Assembly: GCA_031553975.1 (NCBI GenBank)
Contig: JAVBKP010000048.1
Span: 1 to 15,541, forward strand
Direction: 5' to 3'
DNA: 15,541 bases
Origin: JAVBKP01 sp031553975
Lineage (GTDB): Bacteria > Bacillota > Clostridia > Peptostreptococcales > Anaerovoracaceae
The notes beneath the pieces were generated by a model. It searched no databases. It was not told the DNA's origin and worked only from the letters and a program-made list of their open reading frames with translations. Positions 5,774-12,991 of this stretch are shown here, one piece after another. The translations under genes were made by a program, and so were the position numbers. Numbering within the stretch: position 1 is the first letter of the stretch; every line of letters starts with the position of its first letter.

Positions 5774-8221
5774 ATGTTAAAAAACATGAAAATCAGTAGC
5801 AGAATGATCATTTCGTTTTTGATGGTCATCGTACTAAGCCTAGGGCTAGTAGCAATCTCCATTTTTGAGATCGGCAAAGTAGCACAGACCACAGAAAATC
5901 TATACCTAAGGCCTTTCAAGGTAGTGAATACGACGTGGAGCCTAAAAGTAACAATGGCAAAGATCCAGTCAACTATGCTTGAGGCTATTATTGCGCCTAC
6001 CATTGAAGGGACAACAGCTGGCTTTGACAAACTAGCCGCCTTGAACGCAGAAACTGAAGAGGAAGTAGCCATACTGGCAGAAGTTTTCAAAGGTGACGCG
6101 ACGCCTGATAGGAGCAATAAAATTACCCAAGCCATGGGGTATGCGCAGCAGATGGGGGAATCAAGGGAAGCCATTAGATCATTTGCAGTTACACTGGACA
6201 ATGACAGTGCCTTGGCAGTGTATCAGAACAAGTATTTAGGGGAGTACCAACAGATTGTTGAAGTTATTGATGAACTCAATGCTTCAGCGTTAGCAAATGC
6301 GGAGGCATTTTATAATGAATCGAAGGATATAAGGACTCAGGCTTTGACGACCGTTGGTATAGTAGCGGCTGTACAGATTTTGTTGGCTATTATCATCGCC
6401 ATTGTATTGACCCAGGGAATTGTAAAGCCGATGAATAAAATCAGAGAAGCGGCTTCTAATGTTGCTGCTGGGAATATCAATATCAACATAGATTATCAAT
6501 CAAAAGACGAGATAGGCAATCTTGCGGATGCATTTAGGCAAGTGATTGGCGTACTTAATATAGTAGATAGCAACATGTTAACCTTAAAACAATGGTCTAT
6601 ACAAGGCAAACTAAGAGACCGATTGGAAGTAGATGCAAAACTGCAAGGTACATACAAATCAATTCAAGATGGTGTTTCTAGTATTTTAGATGCAATGGTA
6701 GGCCATTTTGATGCAATTCCAATTCCAATGGCTATTATGGATAAAGACTGCAATGCTTTATTTATGAACCAAACAGCGGGCAATGTAATAGGTCTTCCAG
6801 TTACGGCGAATAAAGGAAAAACTTGCGCACAACTGCTAAATACAGCTGCGTGTAATACAAATCAATGTCCAGGACGTCATGCATTGTCATCTGGAGAAGC
6901 CAAAACAGAAGAAACTTCAGCTGGACCTTTAGAACTTTCATTGCAAAGTTCACCTTTTAGAGATGAAAGTGGTCAAGTAATCGGATTCCTTGAGATCGCA
7001 ATTGACCAAACTAGCGTTAAGCAAGCGCAAAGAGCATCAGAGGAGCAAGCTGAAAATGTAGCGGCTCAGATGAAGATCGCAGAAAAACAAGCAGCATATC
7101 AAGCAGGTGAAGTTGAAAAACTGGTAGCAGGTCTTGACATGTTAGCAAAAGGAAATCTCAATATTAAAGCAGTACAGGCGCCATATGATGAAGATACAAA
7201 AGAAATCTACGAGAATTTCTATAAGATTGGCAATAGTTTAGAAGGCAGTTGTGCAAATATTAGGGGTTATATTGATGAACTAGCGGATGTACTTGGAAAA
7301 GTATCGGAAAAGAACTTGAATGTAGGAATCAACAGAGAGTACCTAGGTGATTTTGCAGAGTTGAAAGAGTCTATTAACAATATCGCAGATACACTAAATG
7401 AAGTGTTTGGTGAGATTGCAAGTGCTACAAACCAAGTTGGTAACGGATCGTCTCAAGTGGCAAGTTCGGCCCAAACACTAGCACAAGGTGCGTCAGAGCA
7501 GGCAAGTGCAGTTGAGCAGATTAGTTCTACCATCACAGAAGTAGCAGCTCAGACCAAAAGTAATGCAGAAAATGCAACAAAAGCAAATGACATATCATTG
7601 GAAGCGAAAAAAGATGCCGAAACAGGCAACAAGCAGATGGACGAGATGGTACATGCAATGGGAGCAATCGCAGAAGCGTCAAAAGGCATTGCGAATATCA
7701 TCAAAGTTATCGAAGACATTGCATTCCAGACAAATATCCTAGCACTGAACGCTGCAGTAGAAGCAGCAAGAGCAGGAGAGCACGGCAAGGGCTTTGCAGT
7801 TGTAGCAGAAGAAGTTAGAAACCTAGCAGCTAGATCAGCAGCAGCAGCCAAAGAGACTACAGAGATGATTGACAACTCGCTTACAAGAGTAGAAGTTGGT
7901 TCTAAGATTGCAACAGATACAGCAGCCGCCCTTGGCAAAATTGTAGTTGGTGTTACCAACACAGTGGACATCGTTGCAACCATAGCAGAGGCATCGGCAC
8001 AACAAGCCACAGCCATCTCACAGATCGACAATGGCGTAGAGCAAATCTCTAAAGTGACCCAGACCAATACGGCAACAGCAGAAGAGAGTGCATCAGCTAG
8101 TGAACAGATGTCCGGACAAGCACAAATGCTTCAGTACATGGTTAACGAGTTTACACTAAAAGGCAGCAACTCACTAAGAGGAAACGGTAGTGCTACGCGT
8201 AGCCTTCCAGCACCAAAATAA
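5774..8221 (+). CDS. Methyl-accepting chemotaxis protein with 4HB sensor, HAMP and cysteine-containing PAS domain
   Basis: This 815-residue transmembrane chemoreceptor signals through CheW/CheA to the flagellar motor. Layout: TM1 about 12-32; extracytoplasmic four-helix-bundle sensor about 33-190; TM2 about 192-213; HAMP about 214-265; a PAS domain about 308-415 with four cysteines (C326, C351, C360, C365; motif CAQLLNTAACNTNQCPG); a second HAMP-like linker about 445-545; and the signalling hairpin about 546-795. The kinase-contact tip is conserved (IEDIAFQTNILALNAAVEAA followed by RAGEHGKGFAVVAEEVRNLA). No C-terminal NWETF-type CheR/CheB tether is present. The ATG at 5774 is used because GAGAGGA lies upstream; an in-frame GTG at 5708 would place charged residues and F-rich sequence before TM1 without a ribosome site. 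The gene is monocistronic, with a terminator just after it. The ligand is unknown. Confidence 0.94.
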   Translation: MLKNMKISSRMIISFLMVIVLSLGLVAISIFEIGKVAQTTENLYLRPFKVVNTTWSLKVTMAKIQSTMLEAIIAPTIEGTTAGFDKLAALNAETEEEVAILAEVFKGDATPDRSNKITQAMGYAQQMGESREAIRSFAVTLDNDSALAVYQNKYLGEYQQIVEVIDELNASALANAEAFYNESKDIRTQALTTVGIVAAVQILLAIIIAIVLTQGIVKPMNKIREAASNVAAGNININIDYQSKDEIGNLADAFRQVIGVLNIVDSNMLTLKQWSIQGKLRDRLEVDAKLQGTYKSIQDGVSSILDAMVGHFDAIPIPMAIMDKDCNALFMNQTAGNVIGLPVTANKGKTCAQLLNTAACNTNQCPGRHALSSGEAKTEETSAGPLELSLQSSPFRDESGQVIGFLEIAIDQTSVKQAQRASEEQAENVAAQMKIAEKQAAYQAGEVEKLVAGLDMLAKGNLNIKAVQAPYDEDTKEIYENFYKIGNSLEGSCANIRGYIDELADVLGKVSEKNLNVGINREYLGDFAELKESINNIADTLNEVFGEIASATNQVGNGSSQVASSAQTLAQGASEQASAVEQISSTITEVAAQTKSNAENATKANDISLEAKKDAETGNKQMDEMVHAMGAIAEASKGIANIIKVIEDIAFQTNILALNAAVEAARAGEHGKGFAVVAEEVRNLAARSAAAAKETTEMIDNSLTRVEVGSKIATDTAAALGKIVVGVTNTVDIVATIAEASAQQATAISQIDNGVEQISKVTQTNTATAEESASASEQMSGQAQMLQYMVNEFTLKGSNSLRGNGSATRSLPAPK

Positions 8222-8236
8222 GGTTGGAACTATAGC

Positions 8237-8263
8237 AAAAGGAGAGCCTTGGCTCTCCTTTTT
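8237..8263 (+). terminator. Strong terminator after the chemoreceptor gene
   Basis: AAAAGGAGAGC (8237-8247) pairs with GCTCTCCTTTT (8252-8262), loop CTTG, followed by TTTTTC. It is 16 bp past the stop codon. Confidence 0.85.
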
Positions 8264-8306
8264 CAATACAATAACATAAGTTGAAAATACAAGGAGGACA
8301 GGCAAA

Positions 8307-9239
8307 ATGGATTACTATATTGGGGTGGATGGTGGCGGCACCAAAACCCATGTGGCATTATTTGATCAAACAGGCGCATTGGTGGAGATGAATAAAACCA
8401 CCTGCACAAACCATGAATTGCTACAAGGTGGATTTGAAGAAGCAGTAGAGCTGATTTTCACCACCGCCCAGGGTTTGCTTAGAAAATACGGGACAGATGC
8501 TACTAACGCAAAGGGTTGGTATATGGGGTTAGCTGGTGCTGACACCAATCAGCAAATTAAAATTTTAACAAATATATTCAAGGGTAAAGGGGCACACAAC
8601 ATTGTCATATGCAATGACGGATATTTACCAGTGTTAGCAGGCACAGAGTCGGGGGTAGGAATTGCCTATAGCTTGGGCACAGGTACAAGTGTAACCGGAA
8701 TTGATGAAATGGGGAAAATGTTTCATATTGGCGGATTTGCCAACATCTCAGGGGATATGGGTAACGGCACATGGATACAAGAGCAGGTCTGGTGCGCTGT
8801 TTATGATGAAGCCTTTGTGAAAGGTCCAAAGACAATGCTGACAGAGCGTGTTCAGGGGTTTGTAGGCATGAGCATACCAGAGGCTTTTGAAGCAGGCTTG
8901 CATGAAAAAGCGGGCGAAACCTCCCACAAAATAATCCAAGCATTCTTTGAGACGTGGGACAAACAAGACCCAGTAGCAAGGCAAATTGGCGATACAATGA
9001 CCAGACGTGGGATCCAGATGATTATAGCTGCTATAGAACAACTTTGCTTTAAAAGCCCAGTGGAAATCGTGCTGAGTGGTTCGATACATACAAAGGCGGC
9101 CAGCAAGGCCTATTTGACTTATTTTGAAGAAGAGATTAGTAAGCAATACCAAGGGTCGCTACTCTTCACGCGCCCAGAAAAATCACCTGTACACGGGTGC
9201 GAAAAACTTGTGGTGGGTAAAGTCGTTTTGGCTGATTAA
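8307..9239 (+). CDS. BadF/BadG/BcrA/BcrD-family ATPase, N-acetylglucosamine-kinase-like
   Basis: This is a 310-residue protein of the ASKHA fold. The phosphate-1 loop is IGVDGGGTKTHVALFD (5-20, D8). A second acidic motif is CNDGYLPVLAG (D104). The phosphate-2 loop is SLGTGTSVTG (122-131), followed by the sugar-kinase-like segment GGFANISGDMGNGTWI (142-157). The adenosine-binding region is near IVLSGSIHT. Single-subunit proteins of this size and motif set are usually N-acetylglucosamine or related sugar kinases used in cell-wall sugar salvage; the benzoyl/acyl-CoA dehydratase activators of the same family carry an iron-sulfur cluster between subunits, and no such CxxC pattern is seen here. AAGGAGG lies about 9 nt before the ATG. 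No convincing promoter lies between the upstream terminator and this gene, so it may depend on read-through or a weak promoter. Confidence 0.82.
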   Translation: MDYYIGVDGGGTKTHVALFDQTGALVEMNKTTCTNHELLQGGFEEAVELIFTTAQGLLRKYGTDATNAKGWYMGLAGADTNQQIKILTNIFKGKGAHNIVICNDGYLPVLAGTESGVGIAYSLGTGTSVTGIDEMGKMFHIGGFANISGDMGNGTWIQEQVWCAVYDEAFVKGPKTMLTERVQGFVGMSIPEAFEAGLHEKAGETSHKIIQAFFETWDKQDPVARQIGDTMTRRGIQMIIAAIEQLCFKSPVEIVLSGSIHTKAASKAYLTYFEEEISKQYQGSLLFTRPEKSPVHGCEKLVVGKVVLAD

Positions 9240-9265
9240 GAAAGTAAGTAATCCGCCCATTTAAA

Positions 9266-9283
9266 TTGTTAAAAAAATAACAA
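9266..9283. promoter_or_regulatory. Rex-like redox operator upstream of nfnAB
   Basis: TTGTTAAAAAAATAACAA is an 18-bp dyad that differs at one base from the clostridial Rex consensus TTGTTAANNNNTTAACAA. It is centred about 24 bp upstream of the nfnA -35 box. Rex senses the NADH/NAD+ ratio and controls fermentation and electron-transfer genes, which fits an NADH-dependent transhydrogenase. The position upstream of, not over, the promoter is atypical for a simple repressor. Confidence 0.5.
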
Positions 9284-9297
9284 TGTTGCCAAATCTA

Positions 9298-9326
9298 TTG
9301 ACAAAGCGGGCTTAAGAAGATAGAAT
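9298..9326 (+). promoter_or_regulatory. Sigma-A promoter of nfnAB
   Basis: TTGACA (9298-9303), a 17-bp spacer, then TAGAAT (9321-9326). The start would be near 9333, with a 74-nt leader containing a small GGC/GCC hairpin (about 9356-9367) and then the AAGGAGG ribosome site before the ATG at 9407. Confidence 0.8.
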
Positions 9327-9406
9327 TAAGTCAAGATCGAGACATTGATTCTATTTGGCGATAAGCCGATAAAAATGTATAGATTTTTTAGTTATAAGGA
9401 GGGTTC

Positions 9407-10249
9407 ATGTACAAAATCGTTGAAAAAACAAATCTTAATAGTGCTGTAGTATCAGTCACTGTTGAGGCGCCATTGGTGGCTAGAAAAGCATTAGCTGGAC
9501 AATTTATTATGTTCCGCATAGATGAGTTAGGTGAGAGAATTCCTCTTACAATCGCTGATTATGACCGAGAAAAAGGCACTGTGACTATCATTTTTCAAGT
9601 GGTTGGTCAGGCAACACTGTTGTTGTCTAAAATGAATGTTGGGGATCATATTCTAGACTTTGTAGGACCACTAGGGATACCAACCCACGTAGAGAATGTG
9701 AAAAGAGCATGTATAGTAGGTGGAGGCGTAGGATGTGCTATTGCGTATCCACAGGCCAAAGCCCTGTTCAATGCAGGAGCAGAGGTTGATGTAATCGTCG
9801 GATTTAGAAACAAAGACATTGTTATTCTAGAAGACGAAATGAAAGCTGTTTCAAAGAACCTTTATCTGACAACAGATGATGGAAGCTATGGAGAGAAAGG
9901 CTTTGTTACGGACAAATTAAAGTCCCTTATTGAAGCAGGCAACAATTATGATGTGGTCATTGCCATTGGACCAGTTCCTATGATGAAATTCGTATGCAAA
10001 ACCACAGAGCCTTTTGGGGTTAAAACCCTTGTTAGTCTTAACCCAATCATGGTAGATGGGACAGGCATGTGCGGAGGATGCAGAGTGACGGTAGACAATG
10101 AAATTAAATTTGCCTGTGTTGATGGACCTGATTTTGATGGACACAAAGTTGACTTTGATGAGCTAATGCAAAGAAATGGGATTTACAAACAACAAGAGGC
10201 TTGCGATAAAGAAAACTGTCGTATGTTAGGAGGACATCACAATGGCTAA
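9407..10249 (+). CDS. nfnA: NfnA, small subunit of NADH-dependent reduced ferredoxin:NADP+ oxidoreductase
   Basis: This 280-residue protein is of the dihydroorotate-dehydrogenase electron-transfer/sulfide dehydrogenase type. An N-terminal FAD-binding barrel (about 1-95) contains ERIPLTIAD (43-51). A Rossmann-like NAD-binding domain (about 98-200) contains CIVGGGVGCAIAYPQAKAL and AIGPVPMMKFV. A C-terminal [2Fe-2S] site has C222, C225 (GMCGGCRV) and C237; in characterised NfnA the fourth ligand is reported to be an aspartate, and D217 is well placed. With NfnB it couples exergonic NADP+ reduction by NADH to ferredoxin chemistry through flavin-based electron bifurcation. nfnB follows with an 8-bp overlap. 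The same small subunit is sometimes annotated as sulfide dehydrogenase or as a glutamate synthase partner; pairing with the large subunit here favours Nfn. Confidence 0.92.
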   Translation: MYKIVEKTNLNSAVVSVTVEAPLVARKALAGQFIMFRIDELGERIPLTIADYDREKGTVTIIFQVVGQATLLLSKMNVGDHILDFVGPLGIPTHVENVKRACIVGGGVGCAIAYPQAKALFNAGAEVDVIVGFRNKDIVILEDEMKAVSKNLYLTTDDGSYGEKGFVTDKLKSLIEAGNNYDVVIAIGPVPMMKFVCKTTEPFGVKTLVSLNPIMVDGTGMCGGCRVTVDNEIKFACVDGPDFDGHKVDFDELMQRNGIYKQQEACDKENCRMLGGHHNG

Positions 10250-11621
10250 TATGACATTAACAAAAACACCGATGCCAGAACAACCTGGTGATGTTAGAAA
10301 TAAAAATTTTGAGGAAGTAGCCATAGGCTACACACAAGAGATGGCAGTGGGTGAGGCAGAGCGTTGCCTCAATTGCAAAACCAAGCCTTGCGTAGAAGGT
10401 TGCCCTGTCAACGTAAGAATACCAGAATTTATTCAAGCTGTTCAAAAAGAAGATTTTGAAGAAGCATATAAAATAATAACTTCAACCAATGCGCTTCCTG
10501 CTATTTCTGGACGTGTTTGTCCACAAGAGAGCCAGTGCGAATGCAAATGCGTGCGCGCTAACAAAGGAGAGCCAGTAGCCATTGGACGTCTTGAGCGTTT
10601 TGTATCTGACTGGTACATGGAAAACGGTAGCGATGAAGTAGAAAAACCAGTATCCAATGGTCATAAAGTAGCTGTAGTAGGCGCTGGACCATCAGGACTA
10701 TCTTGCGCTGGAGACTTGGCGAAGAGAGGGTATGAAGTAACGATTTATGAAGCCTTCCATACACCAGGTGGTGTACTAGCCTATGGTATTCCAGAGTTTA
10801 GACTACCAAAAGCCATTGTTAGAAAAGAAGTAGACAGCCTAGAAAAAATGGGCGTGAAGCTAGTTCTCAATGCCATCATTGGGCGTTCTATAGAGGTTGA
10901 TGAGTTATTTGAGATGGGATATGAAGCGGTATACATAGCATCAGGCGCAGGTCTTCCTGTATTTATGAATATTCCGGGTGAGAGCCTAGTGGGCGTATAT
11001 TCTGCCAATGAGTACTTAACAAGAATTAACCTAATGAAGGCATACAAAGACGAGTACGATACGCCAATCAAGAAAGCAAGCAAAGTGGCTGTAGTGGGTG
11101 GCGGTAACGTAGCCATGGACGCAGTGCGCTGTGCTAAGAGGCTTGGTGCTGATGAAGTATACCTTGTATACAGACGTTCTGAATCTGAGATGCCAGCAAG
11201 ACAAGAAGAAATACACCATGCCAAAGAAGAAGGTGTCATATTCAAAATGCTTACAAGCCCTGAAAAGGTGCTAGGCAATGAAGAGGGTCAAGTGACTGGA
11301 CTTCAATGCGTAGAAATGAAATTAGGCGAGCCAGACGCATCTGGAAGACGTGCGCCAATTAGAAAAGATGGATCAGAGTTCGTACTTGATGTAGATGTTG
11401 TGATTATGGCCATTGGGACATCACCTAACCCATTGATTCCTAGAACGACTAAAGATATCGAAGTGAACAAAAAAGGTTGCCTAGTGGTTGACGATAATTT
11501 AAAAACCTCTAAGGACAAAGTATATGCAGGTGGAGATGCTGTAAAAGGTGCTGCGACTGTAATATACGCTATGGGTTGCGGTAAGGTAGCTGCTCAATCT
11601 ATTGATGATATGCTAAAATAA
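10242..11621 (+). CDS. nfnB: NfnB, large subunit of NADH-dependent reduced ferredoxin:NADP+ oxidoreductase (GltD-like)
   Basis: This 459-residue protein is of the glutamate-synthase small-chain (GltD) family. The N-terminal iron-sulfur region holds C42, C45, C50 and C54 (RCLNCKTKPCVEGCP) and a second group at C93, C99, C101 and C103 (RVCPQESQCECKC). The FAD-binding motif is VAVVGAGPSGLSCAGDLA (143-160). The NADP(H)-binding motif VAVVGGGNVAMDAVRCAKRL is followed by VYRRSESEMPAR, where the arginines suit the NADPH 2'-phosphate. The C-terminal YAGGDAVKGAATVIYAMGCG closes the FAD site. The large subunit carries the bifurcating FAD and the two [4Fe-4S] clusters. AGGAGG lies 8 nt before the ATG, inside the end of nfnA, which implies translational coupling. 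No glutamate synthase large subunit is adjacent, supporting the Nfn role over GltD. Confidence 0.93.
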   Translation: MANMTLTKTPMPEQPGDVRNKNFEEVAIGYTQEMAVGEAERCLNCKTKPCVEGCPVNVRIPEFIQAVQKEDFEEAYKIITSTNALPAISGRVCPQESQCECKCVRANKGEPVAIGRLERFVSDWYMENGSDEVEKPVSNGHKVAVVGAGPSGLSCAGDLAKRGYEVTIYEAFHTPGGVLAYGIPEFRLPKAIVRKEVDSLEKMGVKLVLNAIIGRSIEVDELFEMGYEAVYIASGAGLPVFMNIPGESLVGVYSANEYLTRINLMKAYKDEYDTPIKKASKVAVVGGGNVAMDAVRCAKRLGADEVYLVYRRSESEMPARQEEIHHAKEEGVIFKMLTSPEKVLGNEEGQVTGLQCVEMKLGEPDASGRRAPIRKDGSEFVLDVDVVIMAIGTSPNPLIPRTTKDIEVNKKGCLVVDDNLKTSKDKVYAGGDAVKGAATVIYAMGCGKVAAQSIDDMLK

Positions 11622-11625
11622 AATC

Positions 11626-11662
11626 AAAAGACGTAGTTCGCTAAACGGAACTACGTCTTTTT
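11626..11662 (+). terminator. Terminator after nfnAB, probably bidirectional
   Basis: AAAAGACGTAGTTC (11626-11639) pairs perfectly with GAACTACGTCTTTT (11648-11661) across an 8-nt loop, with a T run on the plus strand. On the minus strand the stem is followed by GATTTTATTTTAG, so it can also serve the convergent coat-protein gene that ends at 11683. Confidence 0.88.
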
Positions 11663-11682
11663 CTAATAGTTTACAAAAATGT

Positions 11683-12183
11683 TTATGATTGTGTGTTGTA
11701 GTACCCATGAGAAGCCATATAGTTGTAAAGTTTTTCACCGTGTTCTTGCTCTTCTTTTTGAATATGGTTAAGTGCCTGCCTGATATTGGTATCTCTAAAC
11801 TCGAATACACCTGTGTTATATACACCAGACACGAACTTTTCTGTTGCCAAAGCGTCTTGGCAAAGCATGGCATCTTTTTTGTTGTAAGGCATAGTTTTTG
11901 CCTGCGTACCAGTTGTTCCTGTGCCCACATTTGGCATTTGAGTTTGACCGCCTTGCCCACTTTGACCGCCACCTTGGCTTTGGTTCATGGCAGGAACCGT
12001 GCCACCAAGAATACTAGTAATGGTGTTTAGATGTTGTTTTTCACCTGAACCCAATGTGGTAAATAATTGTTTTAACTCAGGACAAGTAGCGTTTTGTACG
12101 CCATGCTCATATTTTTCAATACAAAGTTGCTCTTGTGATTTTTGTTCTTCTAAAATCATTTTTTCCTTTTGTGTCAATTGCAT
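11683..12183 (-). CDS. CotF-like spore coat protein with ferritin-like helices
   Basis: This 166-residue protein has two helical segments joined by a Gly/Gln/Thr-rich linker (about 62-96: SQGGGQSGQGGQTQ). Segment 1 (5-60) has E48xxH51 (GEKQH); segment 2 (98-156) has E115 and E145xxH148 (EEQEHGEKLYNYMASHGYY). These paired E..ExxH patterns are typical of the coat F / ferritin-like family (PF07875) found in spore coats; whether metal is bound is unknown. The ATG at 12183 has GAGGT about 8 nt upstream, and a sigma-E-like promoter lies at the right distance. It faces nfnB across a shared terminator. It is likely made in the mother cell and deposited on the spore; a direct structural role cannot be shown from sequence. 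Confidence 0.82.
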   Translation of the reverse strand: MQLTQKEKMILEEQKSQEQLCIEKYEHGVQNATCPELKQLFTTLGSGEKQHLNTITSILGGTVPAMNQSQGGGQSGQGGQTQMPNVGTGTTGTQAKTMPYNKKDAMLCQDALATEKFVSGVYNTGVFEFRDTNIRQALNHIQKEEQEHGEKLYNYMASHGYYNTQS

Positions 12184-12207
12184 ATGAAATACCTCACTTT
12201 CAAATTT

Positions 12208-12235
12208 TAAGTATGAGCATAGTATTGACCAATAT
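12208..12235 (-). promoter_or_regulatory. Putative sigma-E-type sporulation promoter of the CotF-like gene
   Basis: On the minus strand ATATT (12235-12231) is followed after 15 bp by CATACTTA (12215-12208). This resembles the mother-cell sigma-E pattern (ATATT, 13-15 bp, CATACA-T) with two mismatches in the -10. The start would fall near 12200, shortly before the ribosome site. Confidence 0.42.
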
Positions 12236-12267
12236 AAAAAAAATATGTGCCAAACGACACATATTTT
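12236..12267 (-). terminator. Terminator of the ECF S-component gene
   Basis: AAAATATGTG (12240-12249) pairs with CACATATTTT (12258-12267). Reading the minus strand, a run of eight T follows (12243-12236). It lies 43 bp past the stop of the gene ending at 12311 and abuts the -35 of the next gene's putative promoter. Confidence 0.8.
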
Positions 12268-12310
12268 ATTGTAAAATTCAGTTTTTCAGGACCAATTGCA
12301 AAGTTTTTTA

Positions 12311-12865
12311 TTAATTAAATTTTATGGCTTTTTTAAAAGGTTTCCAGATGATTAGTGCTAGGGTAAAGTCGATCAAACTATGAACTATAGACCCGCCACC
12401 AACTAAGACAATGATGGAACGGATGAACCCGTTCTGATAAAATCCCTCCTGCATGGCGTTGCCAAAATACATAGGAGATATGATAAGAACTTCACATAGC
12501 CCGTGCAAAATGCTGATACCCACGGCAAAGAGGGCTAAGGAGCTAAATTTATCGAGTATATGCGGGTATTTTTTTAATAACAAGGCACCTACTACGGCAA
12601 ACACGATATGACTCAAGGCCCGAAGTGTAATAGCTAGAGGAAGTCCTGACAAAAAGAACCCCAGCGCAGAGCCTAAGGCAACAAATCCAGCCACCATAGG
12701 AGATACAAACATAGCGATAAAAATCGGAATGTGACTGCCCAATGTGAAGGAAGCCGGTTCTATGATTATTTTAAAGGGCGAAATGACAGGTATTAATATT
12801 GCTATGGCGCAAAGCAGGCCAGCGATAACAAGACTCAATAGCTTTGCATTGATATTATAATTCAT
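12311..12865 (-). CDS. ECF transporter substrate-binding (S) component, NiaX-like
   Basis: This 184-residue hydrophobic protein has about six predicted membrane segments (roughly 10-30, 42-62, 63-75, 82-97, 108-130 and 148-176). The segment PASFTLGSHIPIFIAMFVSP followed by VAGFVALGSALGFFLSG and RALSHIVFAVVGALLLKKYP resembles the niacin-specific S component family NiaX (COG4684). S components capture a vitamin and dock onto a shared EcfA/EcfA'/EcfT energising module; none of those genes is in the window, as is usual for group II ECF systems. The ATG at 12865 has AGGAGA 7 nt upstream. No niacin- or thiamine-type regulatory element was convincingly seen in the short upstream region, so the substrate (niacin) is an inference from remembered family resemblance. 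ECF S component is much more certain than niacin. Confidence 0.72.
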   Translation of the reverse strand: MNYNINAKLLSLVIAGLLCAIAILIPVISPFKIIIEPASFTLGSHIPIFIAMFVSPMVAGFVALGSALGFFLSGLPLAITLRALSHIVFAVVGALLLKKYPHILDKFSSLALFAVGISILHGLCEVLIISPMYFGNAMQEGFYQNGFIRSIIVLVGGGSIVHSLIDFTLALIIWKPFKKAIKFN

Positions 12866-12931
12866 TCTCTTCTCCTATAGGGTACATTTGTATAAGGTTG
12901 TCCTGATTAGAGAAAAGTATATCAATTAAAA

Positions 12932-12960
12932 GTGATAAAAGCAAGTAGTTATGATAAAAT
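12932..12960 (+). promoter_or_regulatory. Putative extended -10 promoter of rlmD
   Basis: GTGATA (12932-12937), a 17-bp spacer, then TAAAAT (12955-12960) preceded by the TGn extension (12952-12953). The ATG at 12992 is about 25 nt after the predicted start. Confidence 0.42.
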
Positions 12961-12991
12961 GTATATCAGTAATACTAGGAAGGAACTAAAG

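Noticed and set aside
7549..8067. Long minus-strand open frame (172 codons) opposite the chemoreceptor signalling domain
   Set aside because: It lies wholly antisense to a strongly conserved coding region, has Ala/Ser-rich composition typical of a mirrored frame, and has no recognisable motif.
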